A stretch of DNA of 64,000 nucleotides from Physcomitrium patens (lineage: Eukaryota > Streptophyta > Bryopsida > Funariales > Funariaceae), in NCBI RefSeq assembly GCF_000002425.4, contig NC_037265.1, forward strand, positions 7,740,767-7,804,766, written 5' to 3'. The notes under the pieces are model-generated. The model had not been told where the DNA came from. It saw only the letters and a list, made by a program, of their open reading frames with translations, and did not search any database. Below are positions 37,225 through 49,875 of the stretch, one piece after another (the stretch's first letter is position 1; each line of letters opens with the position of its first letter). Both the position numbers and the translations under genes were made by a program.

Positions 37225-38500
37225 TACGGTGTATATGAATTATTCATAAATATAACATCAGCTCACTTGATATGAATTGTTAGAATATTGTTTTGAATTT
37301 TAAACTTTTTTTGCCCTACTTAATTCAAATGCAATTTGGAAGTTCATAGAATGACATTTTCATGGATAATAAATGTATGTTGTTTAATTTTTACTTTTTA
37401 TTTGAAACTTCTTAAAACATGATATGTAGATTTTTTAAATTTTTATTAATATATTTTTATTTGGTCTCACTCACAACCATGTTTTTAATCACTAATAAGC
37501 TTCTATACACTTCTAACTTTATTGTACTTGTAGAATTTTCTAGTTGTCTCAAATATCAAAAAACCTTCTAATGAAATGACATTATTATGAAAAACATGTA
37601 TAATGTAGCAATGAAAATGAAAAATGATTCACAAAATGAAATTGACGAGTAGTTTTTGCATTGTATCATGAAATACTGTTTTGACTACAAAGATTTGTTC
37701 ATCATTTTGGCTGCACTTTAGTTTAATAGTATTTAGAAAATATTATATAAGTTATTAAAATGCAATTTATGTTTAAAAGTAAATACACATCATAAACTTC
37801 ATTAATAAAAAAGAAACAATACATTTCATTAAATTTTCTAATGAGACTTATTCAATCCATGATCAAAACCTTGAAAACTTTGCTTTAATGATAAGGCAAG
37901 AAATGAAGCATTTCAATATGTAATGATATGAAAAAACTGTTGATAAGCAACATCAGCAATGATACACAACACAAAAAGAAATGCATTGTCATTGACTATT
38001 AATTTAAAAACACATCCACCATTAAATGCAATTAAAAAAATGTCATTCCAAAGAAAAAAGTCATTGTATTTTATTTTTAATTTCTTTTTCATTCTAATAA
38101 CAGTAGTTTACTTCATAATTATATATTTCCGGCACAAAACTATTGCTATGTGTGTTGGGAACATGAATACACGTTCCTAACTTAAGTATTGTAAAACATT
38201 TAATATTGAGATTTTTTTTTTTTATTCATTTCCATTGTTTAAATAATTATCAAAAACGGATTTCACAAAAATTGCACAGAAACACAGTTTATACATAATG
38301 TATAAAAGATATTAATATTAAAATGAAAACTTACATTACTACATTTCTTGAACATAGGCAAGGGGTGTGTGTGACACATGCAGTGACCATGACTTTCTCT
38401 TTGTCCCTTGCAATTGCAAAACACAACCTTTGGTTTAGAGTTAATGTCCCATTCTGGACTACGCGATTCCCAAGACGCACAAAAGTCAAACTTCCCTACT
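36821..38500. other. AT-rich spacer with (TA)n(GA)n
   Basis: AT-rich DNA; a compound (TA)n(GA)n run at 37169-37222 is the only clear structure. No believable coding frame. Confidence 0.5.
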
Positions 38501-38792
38501 TCCAATGGTGATCTCTACACTAAAATGAATATACAATGTACACTACCCACTAGCTCTTGTTGGAAAGATCCTCTCAGGGCTGGCCCAAGTTGCAAAGAAA
38601 AGAGTGACAATGGGTAGATGGGGAGAGTGTTGTTGAGCTGTGTGAGAGAGATCTGGGAGAGAGCCTACACCTGGGCTGGGGGCAACATTCAAGACGGGGG
38701 GGGGGATGCAGGCAAGTAGGGGGCTGTTTGTTTTCTGTGGAGATGGCGTGGCTGTGGTGTTGGCGTTGAAGGGGTTTTGGTGGAGGTTTCCC

Positions 38793-38836
<44 letters not shown>

Positions 38837-39648
38837 TGTCCACCTCCAGTGGGGGCGAGAAAGACCCAGCAACAACACGGGATTGGAAAGGTCGGAAGAA
38901 TGCGGTAGAAGAATCAGCGTGGGATTATCGAATACAAAAACTGGCCAGGGCCCAGCTGGAGGCTTCGATTAAAAAACATGGGTGCGGCCAGCCGAGATGA
39001 AAGGACTCGCTATTAACAGGCTCCTGAGGGTGGTGCCCCGGCGGCACATCGCTCGCGCCGTGCTCGCTCTGCATCGCATGCGCTGTTGGCACCCCACATG
39101 TCAGAACAGCCTGGATTTGAAGATTCTTTCGAATCCCACTAATAGCGTGACATCGTCACCCTGAAACTAGATGTAACCCCCCCCCCCTTCCAAAAGTCAT
39201 CTTCGCTCGAGTGGCTTGTCGAATCGACGATGCTATGGTAAGTTCAATGGTTCGGGAGAGCACGGATGTGTGCTGCTTGGAGGTGAGTGATCCTGCTTTT
39301 ACGACTCCCTGTGGTTGGATGAAGTCGATTTAAACTGATGGAGTGATTCCGTGCTTGTCATGGAACTGCTGACGAATGGCCGAGATAATATATGTGTCTA
39401 TAAATGTATCAATGCAAGCCACACTAGCGACAAAGACTCGAGCTGATTTTGGAATCAGGGCTACATGTGAACAGTGCACAGAGTTGCCATATCCAAGGTG
39501 GACCCAGGTAGACTGGATAATGACATATGGACATAAAAGAAAAGAGAAAGAAAAACTTGCATGACAGATAATATATTATGCTGTGAAAATTATGAACACA
39601 TGGCCGTACTTGATGTAGTAAATTACAAGAAGAAAAACTATAACATAC

Positions 39649-39689
<41 letters not shown>

Positions 39690-39810
39690 TATCTAGTTTT
39701 GTTGTGAGTATTACGTTATATTTGGATATCATTCTGACCATTAAAAAAAAAAGCGAGACATTAAAAAATAAAATAAAATAAAATAACCCTTCTGAGATCA
39801 TCTCACCGTT

Positions 39811-39845
<35 letters not shown>

Positions 39846-41601
39846 CTTACTGCCTTCATAACGCCAGTCTTTCGAAATCGTTCTTATGAAAACATTTTTT
39901 TAGGTGCATTTCGAAATGAACCAGGACATCTAGTGCGTGCATGAACAAACACAACACAGACCAGGAGCAGATTTCCTACACCAACCTGCAATTAACACAA
40001 GCTCAGGATGCGCTGCCAAATGGGCCAAGGCAGTATTTCAGAGAGTGAAAGGCCACCAAGCCTTTCAAGTTTCTGTCTGTGAATTGTGCGTTTAGGAAGA
40101 AATGAGGGATGCAGTACAGGTCTGTAGAAAGTGTGATGAAAACGGAGCCAGGCCACGAATCGCTTGCGCCGTGTCTGGGAATTAGAGGGCATCTGGCAGG
40201 GCGCGTCGGATGTTTAAAATCGCATGGTCGGAGTGGAGGTGGGCATATTGTAGTGTCCACTACACATCTCGGCCCGGCGCTGTCGCTTCATTGGATGCGC
40301 ATTTCGTGTCAAGCAGGTCTCAAACTACCGACAGCACCGAACTGGGCATGGGATATCTGACATGTACTATCGTTGGATCGGTGTCCAGTCCGCAACTTGC
40401 TCGTGCACCGGCCCAGGCCCCGCGGGCTACTTTTCGTCCTTCCAGTGAGAAGGTAGACTTTTTCGTTGGGGTTCACACTGCTGCTATCGACAAGCGGCGG
40501 AGAGAGAAGCGAAGGCAAGCGGAGGCAAGACGAGGTGAGCGGGATTGCTATCCCATCTCCTACCCGTTTAAAGTACATACTATATTCTCTCAGGTCCTTA
40601 GATTTCGGGATCGACTAGCCTTGGAGAGCTATGCATCACGAGGCACAGATGCAGATATCCACTGGCTCCGTCTCACACCAACCCCTCTTACCTAGCACTG
40701 GCGGATCACTCGCGGTGTCTTCTACATCTCATGCCGTCTTGCAGTGGTGGCAGATCTGTTGAGTGCATGTAACCGCACGTGTGGGTGGGTGATTCGTGTA
40801 GCAGAAGCTGCGTGCCTGTTTTGTTTCCTTTCCTCTGCTTTCGTAGGTTATTCATTTTTCTAAGGCATGCATTGGGTTTCACTTTCCGTTTGTTGCAGAT
40901 TTGTAGAGAGTGTAAAAGCGGGGAAGGATTTCTGTCGGAATCTATCATATGCTGTTGATGCTAAGCTTTTCTCCGAAGCTCTGGATGCTGGTAGTGGGTC
41001 ACACAAGGTGACGAGGGCATCAGTGCCGAACCGAAAGGGCGATGGGAGGATTATAGCAGGACCATTACAGACTAGCGGGATTTCGAATGCGCCCAAGTCG
41101 CGATACTGGTGTGTGGCACTAGGAAATGCATAGGAAGCGCTGTTCTAGGTTATCAGCCCCTCTCTCGCGGATCTACGTTTGTGGCTGATCCATGCATTGC
41201 CTTGAAGCGGGTGCGGCGGCAACCCTCGCCCTTCCCCGTCAAGGAAACAATTGCTGTCTATTAGATGGTTTATGTAGTATGCACGCTAGTGGCAGTCTAA
41301 GTCACACGGACCTTAGGGGGCTTTTTAACGCAAGGAGACAGTAGGCGGAGCAGTTGGATTAGTACCTGGACAGTCGCAAGGCCTGGTATCTCGAATCCCG
41401 TGGGTCACTTGTCAGGGGTGTGACACTTCATAGTGATGAAGTCCTACAACCATCAAATTTTGCTTGTGGAAACAAGCTGCAAGCACCTGAGTTAAACTTC
41501 ATAGGCGGCTCCAGTGAAGCCTTGGAGGTTTAAGTGGTTTTGGGTTTTCCTGAGATTGCGATCGACAATCCTAGACAGCGATCACAGGGGAAGGAGTCAG
41601 T
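38501..41601. other. Region upstream of the WRKY gene
   Basis: Mostly balanced composition with a GA run at 38798-38836, a (TA)n run at 39651-39686 and a 30-base A run at 39813-39842. Frames up to 161 codons (40210-40695) lack known motifs and splice context. The last kilobase probably holds promoter and 5' leader of the WRKY gene. Confidence 0.45.
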
Positions 41602-43611
41602 ATGTCCGAGATGACGAGAGAGGGCGAAGGTGAGCAGCCTCAGGCGGAAACTGATCCAAGCAGTATCTTCGACCAGTTGATAATAGATGAGGATGTGCAG
41701 ATCTCAAATTCGCCGCGCCGCAAAGACGGGAAGAAGCGTGCGGCCAAGCCCGCCAGGTCGCCTTCGTCCTTGACAGTGTCGCCTCCTCCTCGAGATAACT
41801 CCGCTTTCTTCCAACCCCAGCAGCAGCAGCAGCCGAGTTATCTCAGCTCTCCGCCCCCGTTTGATATGTCAATCTTTATGCCATCGCCTACTGCGCCCTG
41901 GATCAAGTTTCCATTGGTTTTACATTCACCGCAATCTGTCGATAGCCATTGCTTGAACCTCCCAAACAGCACCGGCGGTAATCTCACACCAAACCACAAC
42001 GTGCAATTGTCAGCTGCTCCTTTTGATCAGTTGTCACCCCCTGATTCTGACTTGTTGGACTCGTCGCCCGAGTATCCATGGTTCCCCGCACCCCAGAATG
42101 CGAGCCCCTCAGCTTCTAATTTTGGTCCCTTGCTCCAGCTCTTGAATCTTTCACCGATGGCTGTCAAAGTTGGAGAGCGATCGCTACCAGACATGTCGAG
42201 CTATAATGGTGACATGAATTCTGTGGCTGCCTCGTCCGGAATGTCGTCTGACGCTGTAAGCAACCAGGAAAGTTCTTCCAGGCGGGGCAGATCTCCATCT
42301 CCAACCCCTTCGCGCTTGAGTGACGTCTCTCCAATGAACAGCCCCCTGACAAGCACCCCAAACTCCCCCTTCGACTCGCCTTTCGGTTCTGAGGGTGGCT
42401 ACTTCAGCGATGGCGGGACTCCCATTGACATAATTGGTGTTCTCGAGAGAAGTGTAAGCAGCTCGAAGCGGAAGACGCCCGATCGCGCCCTCGACGAAAG
42501 TGAAGAGACCCAGTCTCTTGATGAACCTGACACTAAGAAGCAGTAAGCATTTCGCTTTTTCACCTTCTCAGAACAATCTCTAGGAGACTGTTTCACATGT
42601 GTGCAAATCTGTTGGCTTCGAAATCAGTGGTGCAATTTCGAACAGCACAGTCTGACATGACCTTTATGGTTGATCTCGCTGCAGGGCGACCAAAAAGGAG
42701 AAAAAGGGAACTGTTAAACTAAACAAGCGGGTGCGGGAACCCCGATACGCAATCCAGACGCGCAGCGAAGTGGACGTACTGGAAGATGGCTACAAGTGGC
42801 GCAAGTATGGCCAGAAGGCTGTGAAGAACAGCACGCACCCAAGGTAAGTTCGTCATTGCACTCGTCCTGCCAGTACATCAGTTTGAAACTCCACAGCCAA
42901 CATGTCCGATGATGCAGCTTGAGTTTCCCTCAGTTCCTCTTCTGACCGCTTAATATGTCCTCTCGATATTGGTTCTTCAGGAGCTACTACCGTTGCACGA
43001 GCCATACGTGTCCAGTGAGAAAACGCATAGAGCGAAAGGCGGACGATCCAGGACTTGTAATCACAACTTATGAGGGCACACACAACCATCTCAGCCCCGT
43101 CACCGAGGCTGCAAACGCAGTAGCCGCCTCTTTAAAGAACTCGGATACTTCCTCGAATACTGCTCCCTCGGAGGAAAACCGGGCAGCTGCTGGAACAAGC
43201 TTCCCCTTCCCACCTATTCAGGAGCGTAATGAATTCGACCTCAGCGTGCAGATCCGTTCCGGAGAAATCGATCTCGACGCTGCCAACCGCGACGTCACTC
43301 CTGCCGCAAATGCAATGAGCCAAGCGTCACAGTCTCTCCCAGCTGGACCACACATGCCCCACATCCCCACGTCCACAGACTCATATCGCGTACACAACCC
43401 TCCACAAACTTTAAACCAAGCTCAGCTCGAAGCTGAGCGATTGTTGAAGGAGCTGCAAGGTCCAATGCCAGCATCTATGGTCATCCCCGATCCCCAGCTT
43501 GGAAGATCCTCGCAAGAGATGTTCGATCTGAGTAACCCGCTCCCTCATGCTCAGAGTTACCAGGGCTTGCTGGACGACATGTTGCGGCAGTCGGGCCAAC
43601 ACCATCTGTAA
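41602..43611 (+). CDS. WRKY transcription factor, group IIc, three exons
   Basis: Coding exons are 41602-42542, 42685-42843 and 42981-43611; all junctions are GT-AG and in phase, giving 576 residues. The single WRKY domain spans about residues 344-403: WRKYGQK at 352-358, then a zinc finger with C372 and C377 (CX4C), 23 residues, and H401-N-H403. That spacing and the [19 protein letters not shown] spelling place it in group IIc, or near the C-terminal domains of group I. The second intron cuts the Arg codon of HPRSYYRC, the conserved intron position of this class. Residues 1-313 are Ser/Pro-rich with a short Gln run, a basic KKRAAK stretch near residue 45 and many SP sites. The C-terminal part (404-576) is Ala/Ser/Pro-rich. 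WRKY factors bind W-boxes (TTGACC/T); the target pathway cannot be told. Confidence 0.96.
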
Positions 43612-45713
43612 TCCCTCTTCTCTCCTCTCCAACAGTGGAATTGACGTTTTTGCACTGACCATGCTTTCTCAAGGCTTGGCATCTTATGGTGTTCGATGTC
43701 CTCTTTTCATAATCAACACCGTCACCTCATTCAACGACGGGACGCAATGCTGGTCAGGATCCGAAACTGGTTGGTTGGGTGCAGGTTCTAGGGTTAGGTC
43801 AAGAAGGTGAAGAGGGCAGCTGCAGCAGCATGGTTTAATACTTCCTCTCTTCCTCCCTGTTGCGTACATAGCTATCCTTTCCCCAGTAACAGCACAGCAC
43901 AGCACAAGTGACAATTTAATTTTTCACCTTCCCAGGAGAAAGTCCCCATCCTGTAGAACTTGCCTGTGTTGAGGTATGGCTCCTGCAAGAGGGACCCAGG
44001 AACGAACATTCACGGAGGACCATATGTAGCACCGACAACGTAGAGACTGTGGAATTCATGCCATTGTCCTCCAGATTAAATGATTGATAAAATTCACCAA
44101 GAGCAAGATGTTTTTCTTCTAGCGTGGCAAATGGGCAGGATACAAGTCAGGCTGTTAGGGTTTAGGTTTTCCTTTCTTCTCTCTTCCCTCCTCCCTCTGC
44201 GTCCCTTGGCCCCGAGGAGTAATCGAGAGAGAGAGAGAGAAAAGAAGGTTCGGCTCTAAAGTGTGCACTAGTACCAATGTTTCCGTGTACATTACCTACA
44301 CATGTGTTGCATTCATTAGTTTTGTAAAGAGATTTAGACCCACATTATTGTCTCCCTTATTCGGGGAGTCTGTTGTACCATGCGTCATGCATTTTATTCA
44401 ATCTTTCCGCTCTCAATTTCTGGCCTGCTTCAAGCTGAATCGTCCTACATCTTCCTTCCTTCTTCTGTTCACAGGCCAGAAATAGTTATAATATTCACAT
44501 TCTAATAACTGCTCACATGTTTACTGTGGACCACGTTAGATTGTGTGTGTTGATTAGCTGATTCCATTCAAATCATGCGCGAGGCCTCAATGGGATTGAG
44601 CTGAAGAAATGCTTGAACAGAATGCAAACTTAATTCTACATTTTTTATTCCGTTCCATGAAAAACAGTTGAGCTGCTCCATACTGTTGCGGAGATTTGGG
44701 GGTTGGAAGTGCCGTTGCAGTAGATGAAGTGTGCTCTCTTGCTGGAACTGTCAAAGATGGAATTTTGCATGTCTTGGTAGTTTTCCAAATGAAGTTTTTA
44801 ACAAGCCAAAGACATATAATTTGTAACTATCTTTCATATTTCTTGGTTGGGTCTTATTTGTTTGTTAATATGTTTTTGTTCAGCTTATAGGTTTGTAAAT
44901 ACACTGGATATATGGTTTGTGTTTTTTCTTTTCTGTTCATATGAAGATTTTATGAAAAAAACTGTTTGCAAAAATCTTTTACACAACCATAGTTTCAACC
45001 AAATGTGGTTTTAAAGAATCAATAGTTAATATTAATGTGTGCACAGTATTTATTAATTGTTGATAAATAATGAAACGAACTGTTTTATGAGTTAGTTGTG
45101 TATTATAAATGCATAAATGAATCCATGAAACATAAAATATAAAAAATAGTAAGAGTGGCTTGGTAACATACTTACAAGACAATAGTATTTGTGTAGATTC
45201 AATAACAGTAAATTGTTTTTTATTGTACAACTACATTTTAGATTGTTATTAATTTTTTTATGTATAATGATAACTCAAAGATGGAAGTAATGATATGCTT
45301 AATCCAAATAATAAATAAGTTGTAGCATTAAGGCCTAACACTATGTGTGTTAAACCTTACGGTGTTTTAAATTAATTTTGTTAGAACATATTAAAAAAGG
45401 AAAATGGATACACTTAGATAGAGGAGTGCTCACATGTCACAAAATTAAACATAATTTAAGAGAAGTGTATGAAATCAAGGATGGCCTCATTTGTGTGTAT
45501 ATTTACATGTTCAATTGTAAAGAGAGGTTTGATGCTGAAGTGAAATGTTATCATTCAGAAATTTCATCGACGGAATTGAATGACGCTGTCCGTTAACCAT
45601 CCATCAATATATTCACATTCATCCACAGCCCTGGAGTCGTGCAGGGTGTGGCATTGACCTCGCTCGTGTGTGAAACGGTGCGCGTGAGTGTGTTTGCAAC
45701 TCGTGTCTTGGCT
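43612..45713. other. WRKY 3' region and AT-rich spacer
   Basis: About the first 900 bases have genic composition and are presumably 3' untranslated sequence; they include a TTAGGGTTT at 44155-44163 and a GA run at 44226-44241. AT-rich DNA without genes follows from about 44880 to 45590. TTCATCC-like units lie at 45596-45630, at the border to the next GC-richer segment. Confidence 0.5.
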
Positions 45714-48528
45714 ATGACGATGGCAGCGTCGCGGGGCTTTAGCCGCGAGGCCTCAACGCCATTCTGTCATGGATCCGATCGACGAGTGAGAAGGAGACGT
45801 CTGGAGCGCAGACGAAGGCTTCACCTCTTCCGCCTCCACCCGCCGAGAAGACGCAGTTCGGCCGTCTCAAGGACGAGGACAGGATTTTCACCAATTTGTA
45901 CGGTATTCACGATCCCTTCCTCAAGGGCGCGATGAAGCGGGGGATTGGCACAGAACCATAGATTTGGTGCTTAAGGGGACGGATTGGACTGTAATTGAGA
46001 TCAAGAAGTCGGGTCTGCGAGGACGGGGCGGTGCCGGCTTTCCTTCTGGCTTGAAGTGGTCGTTTATGCTCAAGGTTTCTGATGGTCGTCCGTCATATCT
46101 GGTGGTTAATGCTGATGAGAGTGAACCTGGCACCTATAAGGACAGGGATATCATGAGGCATGACCCACACAAGCTACTCGAGGGTTGCTTGATTGCTGGT
46201 GTAGGGATCGTGCTCGCACAGCTTACATCTATATTCGAAGAGAGTATGTGAACGAGCGGTTGCATTTGCAAAATTCTCTTCGTGAGTGTCACCAGGAAGA
46301 TAATTTGGTCTGCTCCTGGAAATTCTTTTGGCTGGAATTTGGAATCCTATTTTTTCTTTTCTGTCTTTTCTGTGAATGACACTGAACAGGTAGGTAGCTG
46401 AGTTGTGTTTATCAAAATGCCCCAAAGGTTTTTCTCATGACAACGACAGTTAGCTTACTGTTCCATACACATGTATAAAGGTTACAGCATCTGGTAATAG
46501 TATAGTGATGTTCAGAAATGTTAGCTATGTTTTATAGAGCTTAGGGCTATGGTTTTGAAAGCGTTGCAATGAAGAGTTCTTGATATTGACGTAGATCCAT
46601 AAATTCTGAAATAATAGGCTTTGAAAGTGGTGCATCTTGTTTCTTTCTTGGAATTGCGCAGTTGCTTCGGTGGCGTCAGGATGCGTCGAAATTGAGGAAA
46701 TGCTGATGGTGCATCTTGTATAGATGTTTCTTGAATGGTATTGCTAAACAACATTCAATTCAGCTACGGGAATCTTTTAATGATCATCAATCAAAGAAGA
46801 TGAAGTGGCTAACTTACGGTGGTCGAATGAAGGTTTTTTATGTGTGATTCAACTTTTGAAAGGAACGGTGTTTGGAGTGTCTGGGTGCTGCAGCCGAGGT
46901 GCATTGAATGAAGTTTTATTTGCACCACTCTGGTTTGAATCTGTTTGTATCACATTTTACCTTTTCTTTTTCAATTCTTTTCCAGGTTTGATTGGAGAGA
47001 TTGGAGAGATTGGAGAGATTGGTTTGGTTTGATTGGTTTGCGTGCGGTTCAGGGTACGATTTTGATGTATACATTCATTACGGAGCCGGTGCATATATCT
47101 GCGGAGAAGAGATTGTTTTTTCAGAGAGCCTTGAGGGAAAACAAGGCCAACCACGACTCAAACCACCCTTCCCTGCCAATGCTGGTCTCTATGGTTGTCC
47201 AACCACTGTGACCAATGTAGAAACCGTAGCTGTGTCTCCGACTATTTTACGAAGAGGACCTGAATGGTTTTCGAGTTTCGGGCGTAAGAATAACTCAGGG
47301 AAAAAGTTGTTTTGTGTATCTGGTCATGTGAACAAGCCATGCACATCCCACTGAAGGAGCTGAATGAGCGACATTGTGGAGGGGTGCGAGGTGGGTGGGG
47401 CAATCTTTTGGCTATCGTTCCAGGAGGATTGTCTGTGCCTCTTCTTCCCAAGAGTATCTGTGATGATTTCATTATGGCTTTTGATGCCTTGAAGGCTGTT
47501 CAATCAGGTCAGTTCTCACTGGTTGGCAAATTTCTGCTGTGGCATCATTTGGTGCATCATTCCATGAGAATGGGTTTTTTGATGGAACGAGGTACAAAAC
47601 TACTCTTTTCTATTCGCTTTGCAAGCTGGATACCTCAGATCTAATAGATTTTCTAAAATTTCATGAGGGTTTGTCCATAGACATACTAGATTGGCGAGTG
47701 TCTTACAATTGTGTAACCTTTTTTCCTTGCGATTGGACACAGGCCTCGGCACTGCCGCTGTGATTGTGATGGACAAATCCATAGATGTTGTGGACGCTAT
47801 TGCTCGTCTATCTTACTTCTACAAACATGAAAGTTGCCGACAATTCACGCCATGCCGAGAGGGCTCTCCTTGGTTGTAGACAATGATGGAGAGATTGAAG
47901 GTTGGAAATGCAAAGTTAGACGAAACTGACATGTTGCAGGTAGTCCTCTTGTGTTTTTACATGAGTCTGTCTTTTCACTTTAGGAGAAAATCATCATCAG
48001 TTACATTACCTAAAGCGTACGGCAACCTAAAGGTCAATATTTAAGTTTCAGGATTACATACATGTAGTGCTTTCAACTCCCATCGAAGACAGCTGACTTT
48101 GTCCAGTGCATCTGGGTTCTCAAGTGATATTAGATCGTTGACTTATAGTTGTTGATACTTTCATGGATGAAACTGGCTTACGGACTTCACTTGGCATCCA
48201 TGGTGTGAATTTAATTATCCTATTGTGCATGTTAGAGCTCAATAGCTGGTTATTTAACCCACATTCTTCCCGAGTTTTACTTGCAACTATTGATTGATTC
48301 ATTGTAGTGGCAAGGCTTGCTCTGGTGGGATATTTACTCTCGTCTTCTCCTCTTCTCATGACACAGGAAGTTACAAAGCATATAGTGGGTCACACTATCT
48401 ATGCATTGGGAGATGCTGCTGCATGGTCTGTTCAGGGTTTAATCAGACATTTTAGACCAGAGCTTGAACGCCGGATAGTGGAGCGAGCAGCTAAGGAGAA
48501 GGAGGTTTTGAGGGTAGCTAGTTGTTGA
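45714..48528 (+). pseudogene. Complex I 51-kDa subunit (NDUFV1) pseudogene
   Basis: Similarity to the FMN/NADH-binding subunit of mitochondrial complex I appears in order in four blocks: about 45714-46286, 47037-47507, 47743-47939 and 48367-48528. The last three retain intron-like borders, so this is a decayed duplicate, not a processed copy. The FMN-site motif [13 protein letters not shown] is intact. Breaks seen: one-base losses near 45940 (after AMKRG) and near 46208 (after AGVG); a region missing or scrambled between 46286 and 47037; loss of about 17-18 bases at 47342, before IPLKEL; and Trp to stop at 47877. Of the four cysteines that should hold cluster N3, two are replaced: CRQFTPC instead of CGQCTPC, and HTIYALGD instead of HTICALGD. 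A working copy must exist elsewhere. Confidence 0.93.
46986..47030. repeat. 10-bp tandem repeat GATTGGAGAG
   Basis: Three tandem units of GATTGGAGAG followed by TTGG-rich sequence, lying just before the second conserved block of the NDUFV1 pseudogene. It probably disturbs the former exon or intron border there. Confidence 0.8.
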
Positions 48529-49875
48529 AGGTTTAAAATTACAGATAGTCCGATGTTGGAATAGCGGAAGTGCCCTTGAGAGGGTTCTCAAGAAATTGTT
48601 GATAAATCTCCAGTGGAGTTCATGTTGTAACTTTCTCTCATCATGCTGCTGAACGATTCCACTTTCTACAGTAGTCTTCTCTACTACGTGTTTGTCATTA
48701 ATTCAAGTCGATATTGTATCATATCTATTTAATTCAGATCCTTAGTTATGAAAGTATTTCCGATGTAAACTTGACTGTCTCTGTCCAAGTTTAATTTCAC
48801 ATTGCTTGACCAAGTCTGTCTAGGACTAGCACCGGTTCGAAATACTGGGGTTAGTCATAGAAAATGGTCAGTTGTCTGGGACATGAGAAGTAGAGCAAGA
48901 TATGTTTATCAAGGGTTTTTCTAGTTTGTATTAATGCAAATTCGATTGATATCCGTGTGTCGACCTCAGGTAGGATTCAGAAATGTGAATCGATGCAGGC
49001 TGATTGCCTACATGTTTGTACGTCCCATTACACCTTTCAACAGTTTTTGACTTATATGTGGAAAGGTAGTTAGATTGACCTTCAAACACATGTGGATCGA
49101 TGTTCACAACAAAGCCTGGTTGATGAGTAATGTCTTGACCTCCATGTCTGGGACTTGAAGCTCAGGTCCATTGAGTGTAAACCAATTATCCTGACCATCT
49201 AGACTCTTACGAATGAACTGGGAGCTTGGGGGGATTTATGAATTTAAACCACTGAAATTGATGCATCTTTTTTCAACTCAACAGTTCATGTTGACTGAAA
49301 ATGTCAGAATTCATCGTATGGCTGGAAAGAACGGCTCATGGAGTTGGAAACAAACTTTGATCTGCTTGTTAACTAACGTGGACTTGGTCTTCAAGTCACA
49401 AAGCGGTGCCAGTTGATTGCCATTTGCAACCACAAGGATGCTGACAAAGGTTACTGCCACTGGTTGTAATAAGTCGAAGTCGACTTCTCCAATCTATGAT
49501 GCATTTGTGAATGCTGAGCACTCTGGAGAATCACTGATCGATTGCAGTAATTAATTGTTGATGTGCGAGGCTGACAATCGCAAGCTTTCTCGAGTACCTC
49601 ACCAGCAAAGGATTCTCAATTGTTTCTGATAAGCTGCATGCCAGCATCTGCATAAGTTCGTTACTTCTTATTTCGTCCTAGTTTTCGCTTGGCATGAAAT
49701 GTTTGGGCAGCGGTGATGATACAAACGGTCACACTTCTGCCTCTACGCGTTCATAGAAGTATAAACAGCTTGTGAGATACACAGTGGATTTCACATTGCG
49801 TGCAGTATTGTTGTTGATGATTTGCATTAATGTGAGATCATGGAATGTGCAGAAATCGGAGTGACGGGGAAGCGT
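48529..49875. other. Spacer between two pseudogenes
   Basis: Moderate base composition, no frame above 70 codons and no recognised motif. It may contain the former 3' end of the NDUFV1 copy and the former promoter of the GT92 copy. Confidence 0.5.

Noticed and set aside
40210..40695. 161-codon plus-strand open frame
   Set aside because: No known motif, several overlapping frames of similar length on both strands, and composition typical of chance frames in balanced DNA.
46992..47154. Leu/Glu-Arg repeated peptide before the second NDUFV1 block
   Set aside because: It is the translation of a 10-bp tandem repeat, not a coiled-coil domain.
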